A stretch of 64,000 bases of DNA from Diadema setosum (taxonomy: Eukaryota > Echinodermata > Echinoidea > Diadematoida > Diadematidae). Where the stretch lies: assembly GCA_033980235.1 (NCBI GenBank), contig CM067075.1, positions 4,876,486 to 4,940,485 of the forward strand, given 5' to 3'. Shown piece by piece: positions 1 to 12,980 of the stretch. The notes under the pieces were generated by a model that was not told where the DNA came from, did not search any database, and worked only from the letters and a program-made list of their open reading frames with translations. A program made the position numbers and the translations under genes. Each line of letters starts with the position of its first letter. Position 1 is the first letter of the stretch.

Positions 1-1957
1 AATTTAACCCTAAATATGGGAAAAAGGTTAGTTTCATGTAGAAGCTTAGGTTTTACACTAAAATTATCATGATAATCCATTTCTTTGACCCCTAAAATAT
101 GGGGATAGACACCAAAATCATCACAATAGACCAAAAAATAGCCGAGTTATGGCCAAAAATGTCTCTTTTAAGCCGAAACGGCGGCCATCTTGGATTTTTT
201 TACGATTTCGGCCGGGGCACCCCGGATTTTGCATTTTTTTCGTTCTTTTTTTCAAAAATGGTATCAGTAGGCAAAAAGTCATCAAACTAAGGTGTGATGA
301 GCATGTTCTGAAAATGTCACCCTCTATAGCCCACCTCTAGTAACAGCCCTATTTTGAAAATAAAAAGAAAGATAAGGAGAGAGGGGGGAGTGAGGGAGAA
401 GAGCATTATCTCTGGAGGCAACTATTAAAAAAAAAAAATCGTTCTATTTCATGAGAGGAACTGTGAGAAGAATATCTGCGCAGGTGCAGGCCATTGGAAG
501 ATCTATGAGGAAAGGGAAGAGAGACAGAGAAAGGAAGGGGATGAGAAAAGAGCTGGGGAGCTAGGTAGACACATTCTGTTGATCTTTTTTACATCTATGA
601 AATGAAATGTCCAAAAGCAAACTTGTCTTTGCATTCAATATTTCCAGCACGACTGTTTGCAATATTATTGTTATTTTTCATAATGATAACATTAATAACA
701 TGAACAATAATGATTATAACAATGATAATGTAAATAAAAAATAACGATTTGATTTCAATTCTGTATTTTTCACAAAATAGATGTTTTATTACAAAGAAAC
801 ACTAATCATCATGTCATATGACAATACGGTCATGTCTACATTGACACTGATTGAGAGTAACACTATTCCCCTACCTTCTAATAGGGTAAACCAAGCGATT
901 TTTCATTAGGCTAGAAAAATGAAAATAATATAATATGCTGAATTTCATCATTTCCTTTATTCGTTGTTCATGTGTGACATCACGAAGTGAAGTAATCCTC
1001 TTCCACCGATGGGTGCACCGAAACTTTGAAAATTGATAACTTTTGAATGCACGGTTTGATTTCTCCTAAACTTCATTAATATGCGCTGCTAATATTCGTT
1101 TTCCCGCATTCACTCAATCCGCATGTATACTAGTTGGGTTAAATTCCCCTTTAAAGAGACCCTTTAAAGGGTTAATCCCATAAGGAATTTCAACTCTATA
1201 GAACAGTTACATATGATTAGAAGAGTAAAGTAGAGTTTCATTTCATTTAACTCAGACTCTTCTGCAGTTTTGTCGACTGCGACAGTTATTTTTGCTACCT
1301 ATTCTACACGGTTTATTCCCTTTCTGCACAATGTCGTTATTTCTCAAACATTGTAACTCCAGGACAATTGTTTGTTGGTTAGGAATACTTAATTAAATTT
1401 GTTTTTATATGAAACACTTTGTATATTACAGAAATAAAATTCCATAAGAATTTTTATGCGAGAGTATGGACGCATTATAAGGCCAAGAGCTAAACCGCCT
1501 CATTACCCCACCTAATTTGTTGTCTGAAAACACGCAAATCTTTCAGATTCCACAATCTTTTGTCTGATTGAAATATTACAGGGTGCCTTCATCGGTAAGA
1601 AATGCCCCAAAAAAGAAGCATGGTATGAATTTTTCTTCAGAGCAAAAGTGGGATGATAAAGTAAGAAGATGCACTTTGTATTGAATTTTCCTCCACAAGT
1701 ATATGCACAAGTCCATGAAAACCTTTCCTTTTTCTTCTTTGACTAAACCAACATGCCTACACTGGCATACACTCATTTTTCCCCTTGATATTTATTGATT
1801 TCATTCAAATCATTCATAAATCAACCCATTCTGGGTATGACATAAACAAAATCGGTACAAATGCAATTCAAAACACAAACAAATCCTTTTGTTGATTTAT
1901 ACTGCAAATAATCTCTCTTCAACATAGATAACTCGATTATAAATCAACCCTATACTA
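1..1957. other. non-coding, no gene seen
   Basis: AT-rich sequence with only short spurious frames. Around 180-200 there is a GC island reading GGCGGCCATCTTGGATTTTT, a motif that looks like a dispersed repeat. A 12-bp perfect palindrome CCCTTTAAAGGG lies near 1161-1172. I see no splice-bounded exon or RNA gene here. Confidence 0.6.
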
Positions 1958-1978
1958 ACACACATACACACAACACGC

Positions 1979-2014
<36 letters not shown>

Positions 2015-2030
2015 ACGCACGCCCACAAGT
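1958..2030. repeat. (CA)n microsatellite
   Basis: Nearly pure CA dinucleotide run interrupted by a few ACGC and ATAC units. Confidence 0.95.
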
Positions 2031-4758
2031 ACACAAACACGAATATAGTTACTCCTCATCAGGCCAAAGCACATGCATGAAACTAACGAAAATTTTCAGA
2101 TGCACCGTCTGTCTCGAGCAACAAAGAGCGCACTATTTTTAGGGGAAATTCATCACCATGGAAACGGGCACTCCGCGCCGCCGCCGTTTGGTGATGCGAC
2201 TGTGTTGGCCAAAGTATGATGGAAACTTCTGAAACTCTCGATTGCTTTCCTGTGCCAATTTACAACCCTTTTAAAATTTCGGTTGGGGGAATGAAATAAC
2301 CTGAAATTCGACCATCGAGATGAACGATAACCCCCTTTTACCAGATAAAAATTTCTACGCGACCGGGATAGTGATCGGCATTGCCGACTGTAAAAAGGTT
2401 AACACGAACTTTAGACGTGCGTGCCAGGATTTCCGTTGTGTTTGTGGTGTGGGATTCCGTTGTTATATTGTTATACTCCATTAGTTTACTGCTTAGCCTA
2501 ATAATGTGATAGTGAGTGCAGCTGTACTATGGTTTTGCTTCTGTGGGTATGCTTACAATTATGACTAAATGGTAAGCGTATACGTATAGTTTTAAATTCT
2601 GCTGCTTTCGCATTAATCTGTTTGAACTCAAACTTTCAAATTTTAATGTATCTATCCTTACATAGTCCAAAAAGGGAGTTACAAAAAGGTTGAAAAAATA
2701 GGAAAATGAAAACGAACAGAAACAATAACAAATAGAGAAAAGATAAAAATGCAGAATAGAGGAAGTGTGCGATCTTACTGTTTAGTTTTTCCTTGGATAT
2801 GTTTTGTTTAATGGGTTTTCTTTTTGCCACTGGTGTCCTATACACTTCCAATAGATATGTTTTAATAGATAAATAGGCCTACCTATCGGAAGTGTATAAT
2901 GACACACTCCTCGAAACATCGCATACTTAGTAATTATTGTATTGACAAAATGCAATAGGCGACGTATTTAGACACATTTCTTAATCAGTGCTCAGAGTCA
3001 ATACTGGAAATTTCGTTAAAGTGTCTTGTTATCAAAGTCATTTTCATTTCAGATCCATTTGTAATGTTTAGATTAATCATGGTGTTGTGATTCTGTCTAT
3101 GAAATCAAGTTCTTCTTTGAATGAGGAACAGGAATAAACATTTTCGACAAGAAACACCAACCAAAATCCTCTTATAACCCGTAATAGTATGTAATAGCTT
3201 TAGTATGTCTACTTTTCTAAACTATTCCCGTAATATTGAGAGGTGTCTAACGAGGTTCCATTTTTCATTGTCTCGCTTCTTTACTTCATAAGTCGAACAA
3301 AAATGAAAGCTTTTTCTGCAGTATTTCCTTTGAAATGATTGCTTATTCATTGTTTTTATACAAAAGGATACATCCCATCAAAAGCCAAATTAAATGTGGA
3401 AGGCTGCAGTTCTGTAACTTTGTACAGTGGCAACAGAATGTCGATAGTAGAAAAAAAAATCATTTCAACATGCTGGCAAAAGACTCGAGATGCATCTAGC
3501 ATTTACGGCCGTGCCGAGTGCGTAAAAGTGGGTAGGTAGACAGTGGCACGCCATTACGTCGTGACACATGACGCATGATTACGCACATAATAGACTAGAT
3601 GAATGCACCGTAAAATGAGCTCGTGTGACCCAATCATCGACCTTCACCCTGCCAATATGTTGACCTCTGACACGCACGTGACCCCTGCCAGGTGGATACT
3701 CGGAAGGATGCATGGGCTCGCAGAGGATTATGGGTCTCAGTAGGTCAAAAGAAAGAAGGCTTGTCTCCAACTTATCTTTAGCACCTTCAGTGCCTCCCCC
3801 TTACCCTCTTTTCCTTCCCATTCTATTCATTGCAACGCCAGAACTTCGCTATAGTTTCAAGTTGCGGGTGAAGGCAGAGATTTCACAACACGTCTGTGAC
3901 CGCACATCACCCCTCTGCAGTCCCAGGATAAGGCGTTTGAGCCGAGGGTAATCATCCCCAATTACGCGGGCGGCTCAGCTGAAAGAGTTTCGAAAGCACC
4001 GTCACGGCCCATGAAGGGACGCCTCTTGTCACCAGCTCGACTCCCCTTCGCCCCCTAAAAAAACTTTTCCCTATATGTACCGTTTTTTGTTGTAATGATG
4101 TCGACTTATCTCATTTTTGCTAATATATACTGCTTCATTATATTCGTTTTGTTTAAGGGATCACTTTACTCACGGCTAAAACGGAAATACGCCGTGGTAG
4201 AACATGATATTTCCTTCTGAGGAGAAGTCTGCGTATTAGAAGATACATAATTAAATTTTGATTATTACATTTCTGATAAGGTAGTTCATATCTACCTCCG
4301 GGTAGCCAAGGTCGATGGAATGAATATTATTATTGTCAGTTCTTTATATTATTACTATTTCATGTACCTTAATCTATATCTTTCGAAATTCCACTCAATG
4401 ACACCGCAATGATAACGACAGTAATGGTAATAATAATGATAATTATATCGATACATGTATCACTTCTGTTATTGATGATAATTATGATATCAACAAAAAT
4501 GCAAATCATATAAATGATAAACATAATAATCATGATTTCATAACCCATCATATTTTACTATTATCATTACTGTTGTTATTATTGTTGCTCTACTATATTG
4601 TAATAATCAGTTGTATTATAACCAAGATTCGCAACAACATCTAGAAATGATATTGCTTCTCACTGACGATAGCATAGCAACGAAGGTATAATAGAAAGAG
4701 GAAGAAAAAGAAGATTCCTTATAGTATCAATGATCAACACAACTGATGACTGTAAAAT
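2031..4758. other. non-coding, no gene seen
   Basis: No frame longer than about 80 codons and no recognisable domain. 4325-4620 is rich in ATT/ATG/ATA simple sequence; the 60-aa minus frame there is a translation of that low-complexity DNA. Confidence 0.6.
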
Positions 4759-4795
4759 CAGGGAGGTGGAAGATTCCACCTCCCTGGTAAAATCA
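4752..4795. repeat. perfect 13-bp hairpin flanked by direct repeats
   Basis: CAGGGAGGTGGAA (4759-4771) and its exact reverse complement (4774-4786) are separated by GA. The hairpin is flanked on both sides by GTAAAATCA (4752-4760 and 4787-4795; the left copy overlaps the first arm by two bases). This could be a tiny foldback insertion, or the perfect end-to-end remnant of a MITE. Confidence 0.8.
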
Positions 4796-4911
4796 CCACT
4801 CCACATTCATTTACTTGGGATTTTACTGTAAATCCCTTTGCTAGCTGTCAATTAAAGTATTAAACCTCGACGTAAAATCACTTCTCATTCATCACCAGTA
4901 CTGCTCCTACT

Positions 4912-5295
4912 TTACGCGGTCATCCCACGAGACCGACACCCACGAGTCATACGGTCCACGAGTTCAACACTGAAAATAAAAGGTCCACGAGTCATACAGC
5001 CCATGAGACATACACGGCATGATCTCAAGTCTATAGGCAAATATTCAAGACTCATGAGTTCGATACTAGATACACAAGCAAAGCCCACAAGTTTGACACT
5101 AAGCAAAAAAGGCCCACGGAACCGACATTAATTTCATCACAGGGCCTAATGTGTCGGTCTCGTGGGCCTTGTTTCCTTAGTGTCAAACTCGTGGGCCTTC
5201 TTTGCCTTAGGAGTGTCGAACTCATAGGCCTCTATTCTTGCTTTCTGTCGAATTCATGGGCTGTTTTAAGATTCGTGGGTGTCAAAGTCGGGACG
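4912..5295. repeat. foldback repeat with GGGCC(C)ACGAG units
   Basis: The left arm (about 4915-5130) carries repeated units of the type 'CCCACGAGTTCGACACTA'. The right arm (about 5150-5285) carries the same units inverted ('TAGTGTCAAACTCGTGGGCC'). The arms themselves contain several degenerate ~35-bp units, so this is a foldback made of short tandem repeats. The centre is about 5130-5150. Confidence 0.75.
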
Positions 5296-6941
5296 TGCAC
5301 CCAGAACCCCGATAACATTATGAGTTGCATATCAATTGTGATTGTTACTTCTATTCTCAGTCATGTGAAGTAGACTTTATAAAATTCAGCATCACTACAA
5401 TCAAACTAATCGAATTGTAAATGTTTCATCATAATAGGAAGAAAAATCTTCGCAAACCTGTGGTATCAGAAGCCTCAGAAAGAGATGATTAACTTTATCA
5501 TCCTACGATCAGTCCTTCCCTATTGATCCCTGCACAAATCTCCACAAAAATCTTATTTTCCACATGAAATGATCCAGAATCCGTTGTATCCTTACCATCA
5601 TATGATTATTATAGTCTAATAACATCATTAAGCAAACATGACTTCAAGGTGTACGAGTAAATGGTTGCTTTGCTAAATTTGTCGACCCGAAAATTATCTA
5701 ATTTATTTCATTAATATAATTATGTTACCCTGAAAGACCAGAATGACGATTTCGTTGAGTTCTGAGGATGAAGATGAAAGACCGACGGAAAGGAAATGCA
5801 GCAAATTGTCATGGCAACCTGGATATGAAGCCGCGAAGTAATTTTATTAAAAAAAAAAATGCCCGCAAACTTTGTGTCTATGCAGTATTTATGTGTGTAT
5901 GCATGTATGTACAGTATGTATGGGTATGTGTACATGTAATTATAACCGTTATGGGTGACTTCAGCTGACCTATTGATCTCGATGGTGGCGTATTTGGTTA
6001 TTTATCTTTCGCGTCACTGCCATGCAGGGCATCATCTCTCATCCCCGGCCGCTCTCGCTCAATTATGATCACCTCCGTCGGAGCGGCTCGGAGCGACATC
6101 AAAAAACAGCGCCGCCACGGAATGCAAAAGGAAAATATATTCAGCATATCTCCTCCCGTGATTATTCTCCCAAATTCGTCTCTGTACGCTCTATTTTCAA
6201 AGGGCAAACAACTTAGACCAAAAACTGTACACATGACAAAGACAAAAGAAGAAATGGAACGCGCAGAGGAATTTCCCCTGATTCTTTCCGTAAGTCGCTT
6301 CCATTCTTCCCGTGGTATTTTCTCCAGGCGTGTTTATACTCATTTGTTTATTATCAGAGCGCGTTTCACTGTGTTCCTCAACCGGCCCGATTGCTCTGAG
6401 GGGAGAATCAATCGTTAAACTCAATATCTTTGACACTCAGCGGCGTGCGTCTCTTCTTTAACCCTTCTGGTGCTGATCAAAGCGATACATCCAGATAACC
6501 GACCTGCCCCGCCGGTAGATTACAAGTTTTGTCGTTATTCTTTATTCTATATACTTGCGCGAAGATCCGTATCCGAAGAACTAGTGGAAGTTCATATAGT
6601 TGTAGCTTAGATTGCAAAGTCAAATCTGAGACGGCCTTTTTCCAAAATACCCAAAGCCACACTCTATACAACAGTTCACTCAACTTGTTTGTGGTCCTAT
6701 ATGCCGAAACAAAGTAATAGACCCAACAAAGAGGAGGATAACATTATCATTCGGCTTCCCGCTATTATTATAATAGAGCAATTTCCCCTCATCAACTACT
6801 ACAGTAGATGACGGCAGAGTGGCGAGCTGACTTTCACTACAGTAACTTTCATGAATTTCCCGCAATTAACGGGTATTCAAGAAACTTTGGTAGGCTTGCG
6901 AAATAAGTTCATTAGGATGGTTGATAAATAAAGGTAAAGAT
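5296..6941. other. non-coding, no gene seen
   Basis: Several overlapping frames of 60-117 codons occur at 5998-6436 on both strands in locally GC-richer DNA. None shows a domain, a splice-bounded structure or a preferred frame, so I do not call a gene. Confidence 0.5.
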
Positions 6942-7072
6942 TTCTCTAAACACATCCAAAAGTTTGATTGGCACTTAATCATCAGTTGCCAATTAGCCAT
7001 CGCTTGAGAAAGATGACAGCCCGTCGTCGAAACTGTCACAGGTAAATACGACTTTTGGATGTGTTTAGAGAA
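6942..7072. repeat. perfect 22-bp inverted repeat (small MITE or hairpin)
   Basis: 6942-6963 and 7051-7072 are exact reverse complements over 22 bases (core CTAAACACATCCAAAAG). Inside the left half is a nested hairpin, ATTGGCA ... TGCCAAT. The 131-bp size suggests a short MITE or a structured RNA; no flanking duplication is obvious. Confidence 0.8.
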
Positions 7073-8314
7073 CTCTTCGCTATATTTGGTAGGGTCATGT
7101 TAAAAGGGGGTAAAATACTGCAAGGTCCATTTTATTTCAATAGTGTATTGTCCGATCATGGACCACATTTTAGTTACTTCTTGCCGAGCTGGCATTCCGC
7201 ACATCTGAATAAAATACATTCAGCGCTGCAGACTGAACAGGGTCTGAAAAGTCTCTTCATCCACTGGTATTACTCCTCTCATGCTGTTCAGGAATCGGTA
7301 GTAATATGGCGCCACAATCGGTGATGTCCTACCCTTTGCACAGAAGCGTAGCGACGCCCTCTACGACGAAGACTTAAGACTGCACCTACGCAGGGGTGTT
7401 ACGTGCCCTATCTGAGGGAAAGCAAAATCAGCATTAGACTTGCATTATAAAATTCAAACTAAACGAAGAATTTAATTTGATTAATATCTTCTATAATTTG
7501 TAATTGTAAGGATCTTGTTAATTTTCCCCTTTTAGGGGTTGTTTAATCAAACACTTCTCATTTGCCATGGTTTTTGTAATTATGAATAAAGTGTCGAGGA
7601 TACTAGTAGTAGTTAATGTGTTTGTTGGTGCTGTTTTTTAATAGAAGAGCAGCCTTTATATGCCTGTCGTGATATCAAACCGATCACCTGCAATGAACCC
7701 TAAACGTCTTTGCCGGCACATCGCTCTGACGGTACTGAACAGGATTCTGTAGAACAATTTGTATAACAGAAGACTGTCAATACTCTGTCTCTTGTATCGT
7801 GAAGACATTTTTTCTCTCGCTTGTGAGAGAGACTGATGATGAAACCTGCAACATCTTCAGCCCAGCCCCGATTGTTAACAAGCTACAGAGTGTCTCGCGA
7901 TGTTCAATTCTACATTTTACTCCTTGTTATCCATGCTTGTTATCTCGACTTTAATAAGCATCGGCTGAACTACAATATGTATCTCTTCACAATTCATTGA
8001 TGGAGTGTTACCCCGTGGCAATTGCTTGGTGTACATTTGGTGTAGTGTCAGGAGTGGGACCGCCAAGTTAATAAACCATCACAGGTAGCGTGGGTTGTTT
8101 CTCACATTTCCAGGAGAAATGTGGTGCAAATGGAAAAGTATACAATGTATGATGGAGGAGAAGAAAAGAAGAGAAAGAAAGTACGAAGGAGGTGGAGAAA
8201 AAAGAAAGAAAGAAAGATGACGATGAAGGAGACGAGGAGATGAAGAAGAGGAGTAAGAAGAATCAAAATGACAAAAAAGGAGAAGAAAATGAAATATTGT
8301 GCAAGTGATCGACC
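7073..8314. other. non-coding, no gene seen
   Basis: No supported gene. 8150-8290 is a purine-rich GA/AAG stretch whose opposite-strand frames (Ser/Phe/Leu rich) are low-complexity artefacts. Confidence 0.6.
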
Positions 8315-8640
8315 CCTTGTTATACATTGCATTTCGTCGGCGTTTTCACGAACTGACGCTATTTCGATTTTGGTCAAAATTTTCAAAATCGAGATATTGG
8401 TACCAAATGAAAGTGCTTTCAAAACTCTACCAAATCCCAAAATTTTAGATCACAAAATTAATTATTCTTAATTTTATCAAAGAAAGAAAAAAACGACGGT
8501 ACTCGAAATATCGAGAAATTGAGAAAAAGGAGTTTCACGAACCGACGCACGAAAGATACGCCGGTTCGTAAAACCCGAATTGCTACGGTGAAGAGCAATG
8601 CGGGTTTCACGAACCGTCGCAGTTGCATTACTTTGAGCTT
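8315..8640 (+). repeat. dispersed repeat with CACGAACCGACGC palindromes, copy 1
   Basis: Contains repeated 'CACGAACCGACGC'-type motifs and inverted partners 'GCCGGTTCGTAAA'. A hairpin at about 8563-8614 has roughly 22-bp arms with two or three mismatches. The left part (8326-8400) matches the reverse complement of 15590-15665, so the same family occurs inverted about 7 kb away. Confidence 0.75.
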
Positions 8641-10410
8641 TGTTCAACTTACTGGCCTAGAATTAGGTTTTGGCCCTAATCCAGATCTCAGAGTGAGAAC
8701 CAAGCCTTCTGAAAGATGAATGACGGCCTAAGCCAGCCCACTGTCCACGAGTGAAGTGAATGGTAAGCTATAATCCTATTAAAATCATGCTCAAAATAAC
8801 AGTTTCAGTTGGACTACCATAACCATTAATTGCGGTAGTGTGTAGTCCCATGTATTCAATCGCGTTATGCTTATGAAGCCTAGTCTGTAAACGCCATACA
8901 ATTTCAAATTAGATCCCAAATCATATTATTTATTGTTTCTTTTCAACTTATGTCGTTAGACGTTACTTCTGAGACTACTGAGTACTATAGTCGTAACGTC
9001 TGTGTGCAAGACATGCAGATTGCAAGATTTCAAAGTCTTGAAGACACTAAAACTAGCCTTGACTTTTGAGTTGAAAATGAAATCATGAGATTGACAAAGT
9101 ATGCGTACTAGGCCAAAACAAAAAAAAAAATAAATTAAAAGTCTAACAGTAAAACTCAAAGGAAGAGTAAAGAATAAAGTTAGACATGTTAGACTTTTAC
9201 TTTCAAGTCTAACTATTAAGTCTAAGTTAAGACTTTACTTGTAATACCAGTTACTAAAACTAAGATCAGCTGCAGTCTAAGACCAAGTCAAATTAACACA
9301 GTTCAGAGCCATACCGGTAGTCTAGCTCTAGATCTACATCTAGACTAGTGGTAATAGTAGGTAGAGTCCACCCATTTTTTCCCCCAATCTTTACTGGTCC
9401 ATTCCTGAAAAAGTTACTGGTCAGTGTCCAACAGTGATTTTTCCTGGTCAGGGACCGTCGGACCAGTGCCAGTGTGCAGCGTTGGTGTAGATGTCATCTA
9501 TGACAGTATGTGGTCTAGTGATACTACCTAAACACTACGAGTACTCTACAGGTTAGGTGGCTTTCCTGTACAGTGCAGTGTTAAAGTATACTTGTGAATT
9601 CAGCCCTAGTACCGTACTGTGTGTAGTGTATGTCTAACGTTAGTTCGAGTGGAGTACCTAAGCACAGCGGTGGGGATTTTTCCCCTAAAACTTGTGAATG
9701 TGGCCCAACCAAATGGCGTTTGTATATTTACGCTTGATTGATAGTGATACAGTGGCGCTGTCGATTTCCACAGCAGCCATACATAATCTTTTGTCCTTTC
9801 TTCTTTCCTTTTTTTCCCTTTGTTCTTTCACTCTTTTTATTCTTGGAATCGAAGGACTTCCTAAGAAATGTCCCTCGACTGATTTAACCAGGACTCTTGA
9901 GTCTTGGTAAACCTAACCTTACCGAGTAACCGTTAACGTTTGTTAGGCCTAACATAACAGTAACACTGACTTAGCCCTGTATTGACTTTGTCTTTGGCCG
10001 ACTTACTGAGATGGCGAGTCTCGATCACTCTTTAACGTTAGTCTAAACGTAGTCGCTAGATCTGTCAGTGTTAGTGTCACCGGTTATTGTATATGGTGCC
10101 ATCTCTAACGTACTTTAACAAGTTGATGTTAGTTATCTATGTCAACTTACTGATTTAGTAATAGTGGTACTGTCATCCTGTTGGACATCGCCGAAATATC
10201 ATCCGTGACGTGTTAATTTCGTGTCACAAAGACAAAAGTTGCCAAGATCTAATAGTATTAGATGTCTAGATTTAGATGTAGTCTAGATCTAAGTAATATG
10301 AAATCTGTGTAACTTAAAAGTGAAAGGTCTAGACTTCACTTAGTCTATAATTAGACCAGACATTCATGAGGCAAAGGCCTATTTAGTAGATCTATTCTTA
10401 TTCTATTTTA
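8641..10410. other. non-coding; AGTCTA-rich DNA
   Basis: 9180-9360 is dense in AGTCTA/TCTAGA hexamers of both orientations, as are 10250-10350. No coding signal was seen. It could be upstream DNA of the candidate gene at 10.4-11.2 kb. Confidence 0.5.
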
Positions 10411-10593
10411 ATGTCAATTCCTGCTAACTCGCCACGTGTTATTCCTAAGGCCAAGGACTTCCGGGTTAGTGATTTTTTTTTTGATAAATACCAAACAGCA
10501 GACGTGTTTCATTTGCATTCTTGCACAGACTTCATGAAAATATGTGCAGTATCAAAGAAATATGATGCACATGACAATGCCACTGTTTTATAG
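10411..10593 (+). CDS. weak candidate exon/short ORF, unknown
   Basis: A 60-codon open frame with balanced composition (residues such as PKAKDFRVSDFFFDKYQ), ending at TAG directly before a GTGAATGG donor-like site. I recognise no domain. It lies 0.5 kb upstream of a better splice-bounded candidate exon at 11079-11176, so it might be an upstream exon of the same unknown gene. However, the in-frame stop falls right at the putative donor, which argues against a simple join. Expression data would settle it. Confidence 0.2.
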   Translation: MSIPANSPRVIPKAKDFRVSDFFFDKYQTADVFHLHSCTDFMKICAVSKKYDAHDNATVL

Positions 10594-11078
10594 GTGAATG
10601 GTTAATACCTTTAAAAGCTGAATGATAATGTAGAGTCTAGGTCTAATTAAGATGATACAGTCTCTGATAAGAAACAGGTTTGATTGTCGTAGACTGTTTC
10701 CCAAATGCAGGTAGTAATATTCAGCTACTTCAATGCAATGCCTTGTTTACAAGTACATGTAGATTTATATTCATGTGAATGATAATTCAATTTCTACATG
10801 AGACTTACTAAGTGCTAGACATAAGATCTTGCATCATTAAAATGTGTAAATGACGAGACAATTTGAATATGGATCAAAGACGAACAGCAGTATATTTTGA
10901 CATTCTTTGATCCTGCATATGCCTACCATTTTGTTTTATGTTTAATATGAATAGAGCAAAATAATTTCAACTTCAGTTTTGTTGGCTGATTTTTTTTTCT
11001 TCTCATAATTAAAGTTGTATCTTGTACCATGATGTTTGATTTTAATCAAAAGTTCTTAATTTCTTTCTTTTCTTTCAG

Positions 11079-11176
11079 ATGACTGGTGCCATGTAGTAGC
11101 GAAGAACTGGACTGTCTCAGAAAAGAAAAGAAAAAGTAAAGGGTCGTGTACATCATCAACGGATGTGAATACAATG
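11079..11176 (+). CDS. candidate 98-bp internal exon, unknown protein
   Basis: Bounded by a strong acceptor (TTCTTTTCTTTCAG, AG at 11077-11078) and a donor ATG/GTAATT (GT at 11177). Read with one base from an upstream exon it gives a 33-residue stretch beginning DDWCHVVAKNWTVSEKKRK, rich in Lys then Ser/Thr. I do not recognise the family. The acceptor phase is 1 and the donor phase 0. It lies in unit 1 of a tandem duplication; the unit-2 copy is clearly dead, which suggests unit 1 is the ancestral or functional copy. No convincing partner exons were found, so the call is tentative. Confidence 0.35.
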
Positions 11177-11618
11177 GTAATTAGAGTCTAGGTCTAATCA
11201 AGATGTTAAAGTCTCTGATAATAAAGAAGTTTGATTGTCGTAGACCGTTTCCCAAATGCAGTTAGTAATATTCAGCTATTTCAAAGCAATGCCATATTTA
11301 CAAGGACATGTAGATTTATTCATGTGAATGATAATTTAATTTCTACATGAGACTTACTAAGTGCTAGACATGAGATCTTGCATCATTAAAATATGTAAAA
11401 GGCGAGACCATTTGAATATGCATCAAAGACGAACAGCAGTATTTTTTGACATTCTTTGATCCTGTATACCATTTTGTTTTATGTTTAATATAAATAGAGC
11501 AAAATGATTTCAACTACAGCTAAGTTGGCTGATTTCTTTTTCTCAAAATGAAAGTTGTATCTTGTATCATGATGTTTGATTTTAATCGAAAGTTCTTAAT
11601 TTCTGTATTTTCTTTCAC

Positions 11619-11713
11619 ATGACTGATGCCATGCAGTAGCGAAGAGCTGGACTGTTTCAGAGGAGAAAAAAAGTACAGCATCGTGCTTATCATCAAGGAA
11701 TGTGAATACAATG
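11619..11713 (+). pseudogene. dead duplicate of the 11079-11176 exon
   Basis: This is the unit-2 copy. The acceptor AG is AC here (TCTTTCAC), the donor GT is GC (ATG/GCTTAG), the codon for the first Trp is TGA, and there is a small deletion in the Lys-rich part. Loss of both splice sites plus a stop is what a non-functional exon duplicate would show. Confidence 0.6.
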
Positions 11714-11715
11714 GC

Positions 11716-12980
11716 TTAGGAAAGAAGACAATCTACAGATAGGATAGAAGGGAGAACTTGGGATAAAGGGCGACAACATAAGGACGGTATATCTACATTA
11801 AAATGTGATTGTAAAGTGGAAACATGAAAGAAGATTCTAAGATTGAAGGTGAAAACATGCATTCCATTCTGTGATGTCGTAATTACAATTTTGCTACACT
11901 TTAATAACACTACTGAGAGACATTTATATCAAGGCAAGCTTCATGTGGATATGGAATGTTAGATTTTCTTTAAGTGTTCATTGGTATGTATTTCATGATA
12001 ATAAATCTTGAAGGTTTTGTGTGGTAATCATAACCTTGTGATACATCTTGATAAATTTCTAAGTGCACATTGGCAATATTCAGATGATGCTGTAATCAGA
12101 TGAAGTTAGATGGTTGAATAATCATTGCATAGTTGTAATAGTTATCGACTGAGGATTAACATGCCCTTCACTGATTTATTTTTCGTAAACGGTGATAATT
12201 GCGAGAGTCAATCTAAATTGTCGGGGGCATAACCAAATGTGTCACACTGTCAAAATGTGTATATCAGAAACTTTTAGCTCGCTGTACGAATTTTCACAGA
12301 AAACAGATTTATGAGTCACAAATGGTAGCTTAGACCCATTAACAAAAAGTTCCAGCTTCATCTTCAACCATGTTCATGATACATGTTCATCTACATTTTG
12401 CAAACATTCTGAATGTTGATTTAGACATGTTATACATGTATGTATTTTTATGAAATTAATGCAACAAATAATCAAATATGCATCTCTGCTAGATGATAAT
12501 ATTAATCCAGTTAATGACATGCCAAACTCACCTCAAAACTGTAATTCATTCTATTCTCCTTTATTCTTTTATTTATTATTTTGTTTTCTTCAACCCACTT
12601 TGAATGTGTTACGTATGATTCTTATAAACATGGGAAATGCACTCCATATAACTGATAGGACTTATAACAAATTGACATAATCATTCAACCATCACTAGAC
12701 AGTTCTGTTATGAGATGTTCTTTATTTAACTAAAATTGTAAATTATGATACGTGTATGCTCCCATGCAAACTCACAACAAAATACAGAAATATGATTTCT
12801 TTTAATAATAATTCATTATGTCTCTAAATGTACAATTAAAGAAAGTGATTACAAAAAGGATGTCAAACATTGTATATTAAAATAATTGATTATTCATTTG
12901 TCTCCATCCGTAGTAACACATGCAACTGCAGTGTGCAGTTTGTGGGCTGCTGTGAATAAAAAAAAAAAAAAAATCACAGG
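11716..12980. other. non-coding, no gene seen
   Basis: AT-rich, with only short frames and no repeat that I recognise. Confidence 0.55.

Larger units (their letters stand above)
10632..11715. repeat. tandem duplication, two ~545-bp units
   Basis: Unit 1 (about 10632-11182) and unit 2 (about 11183-11715) align over their whole length with scattered substitutions and small indels. The offset is 551 at the left end and 540 near the right end. The unit contains intron-like AT-rich sequence followed by a TTTCTTTCAG acceptor and a small exon candidate. Confidence 0.9.

Noticed and set aside
6065..6418. 117-codon plus-strand ORF
   Set aside because: Two other frames of similar length overlap it; no motif, start context or splice signal favours it.
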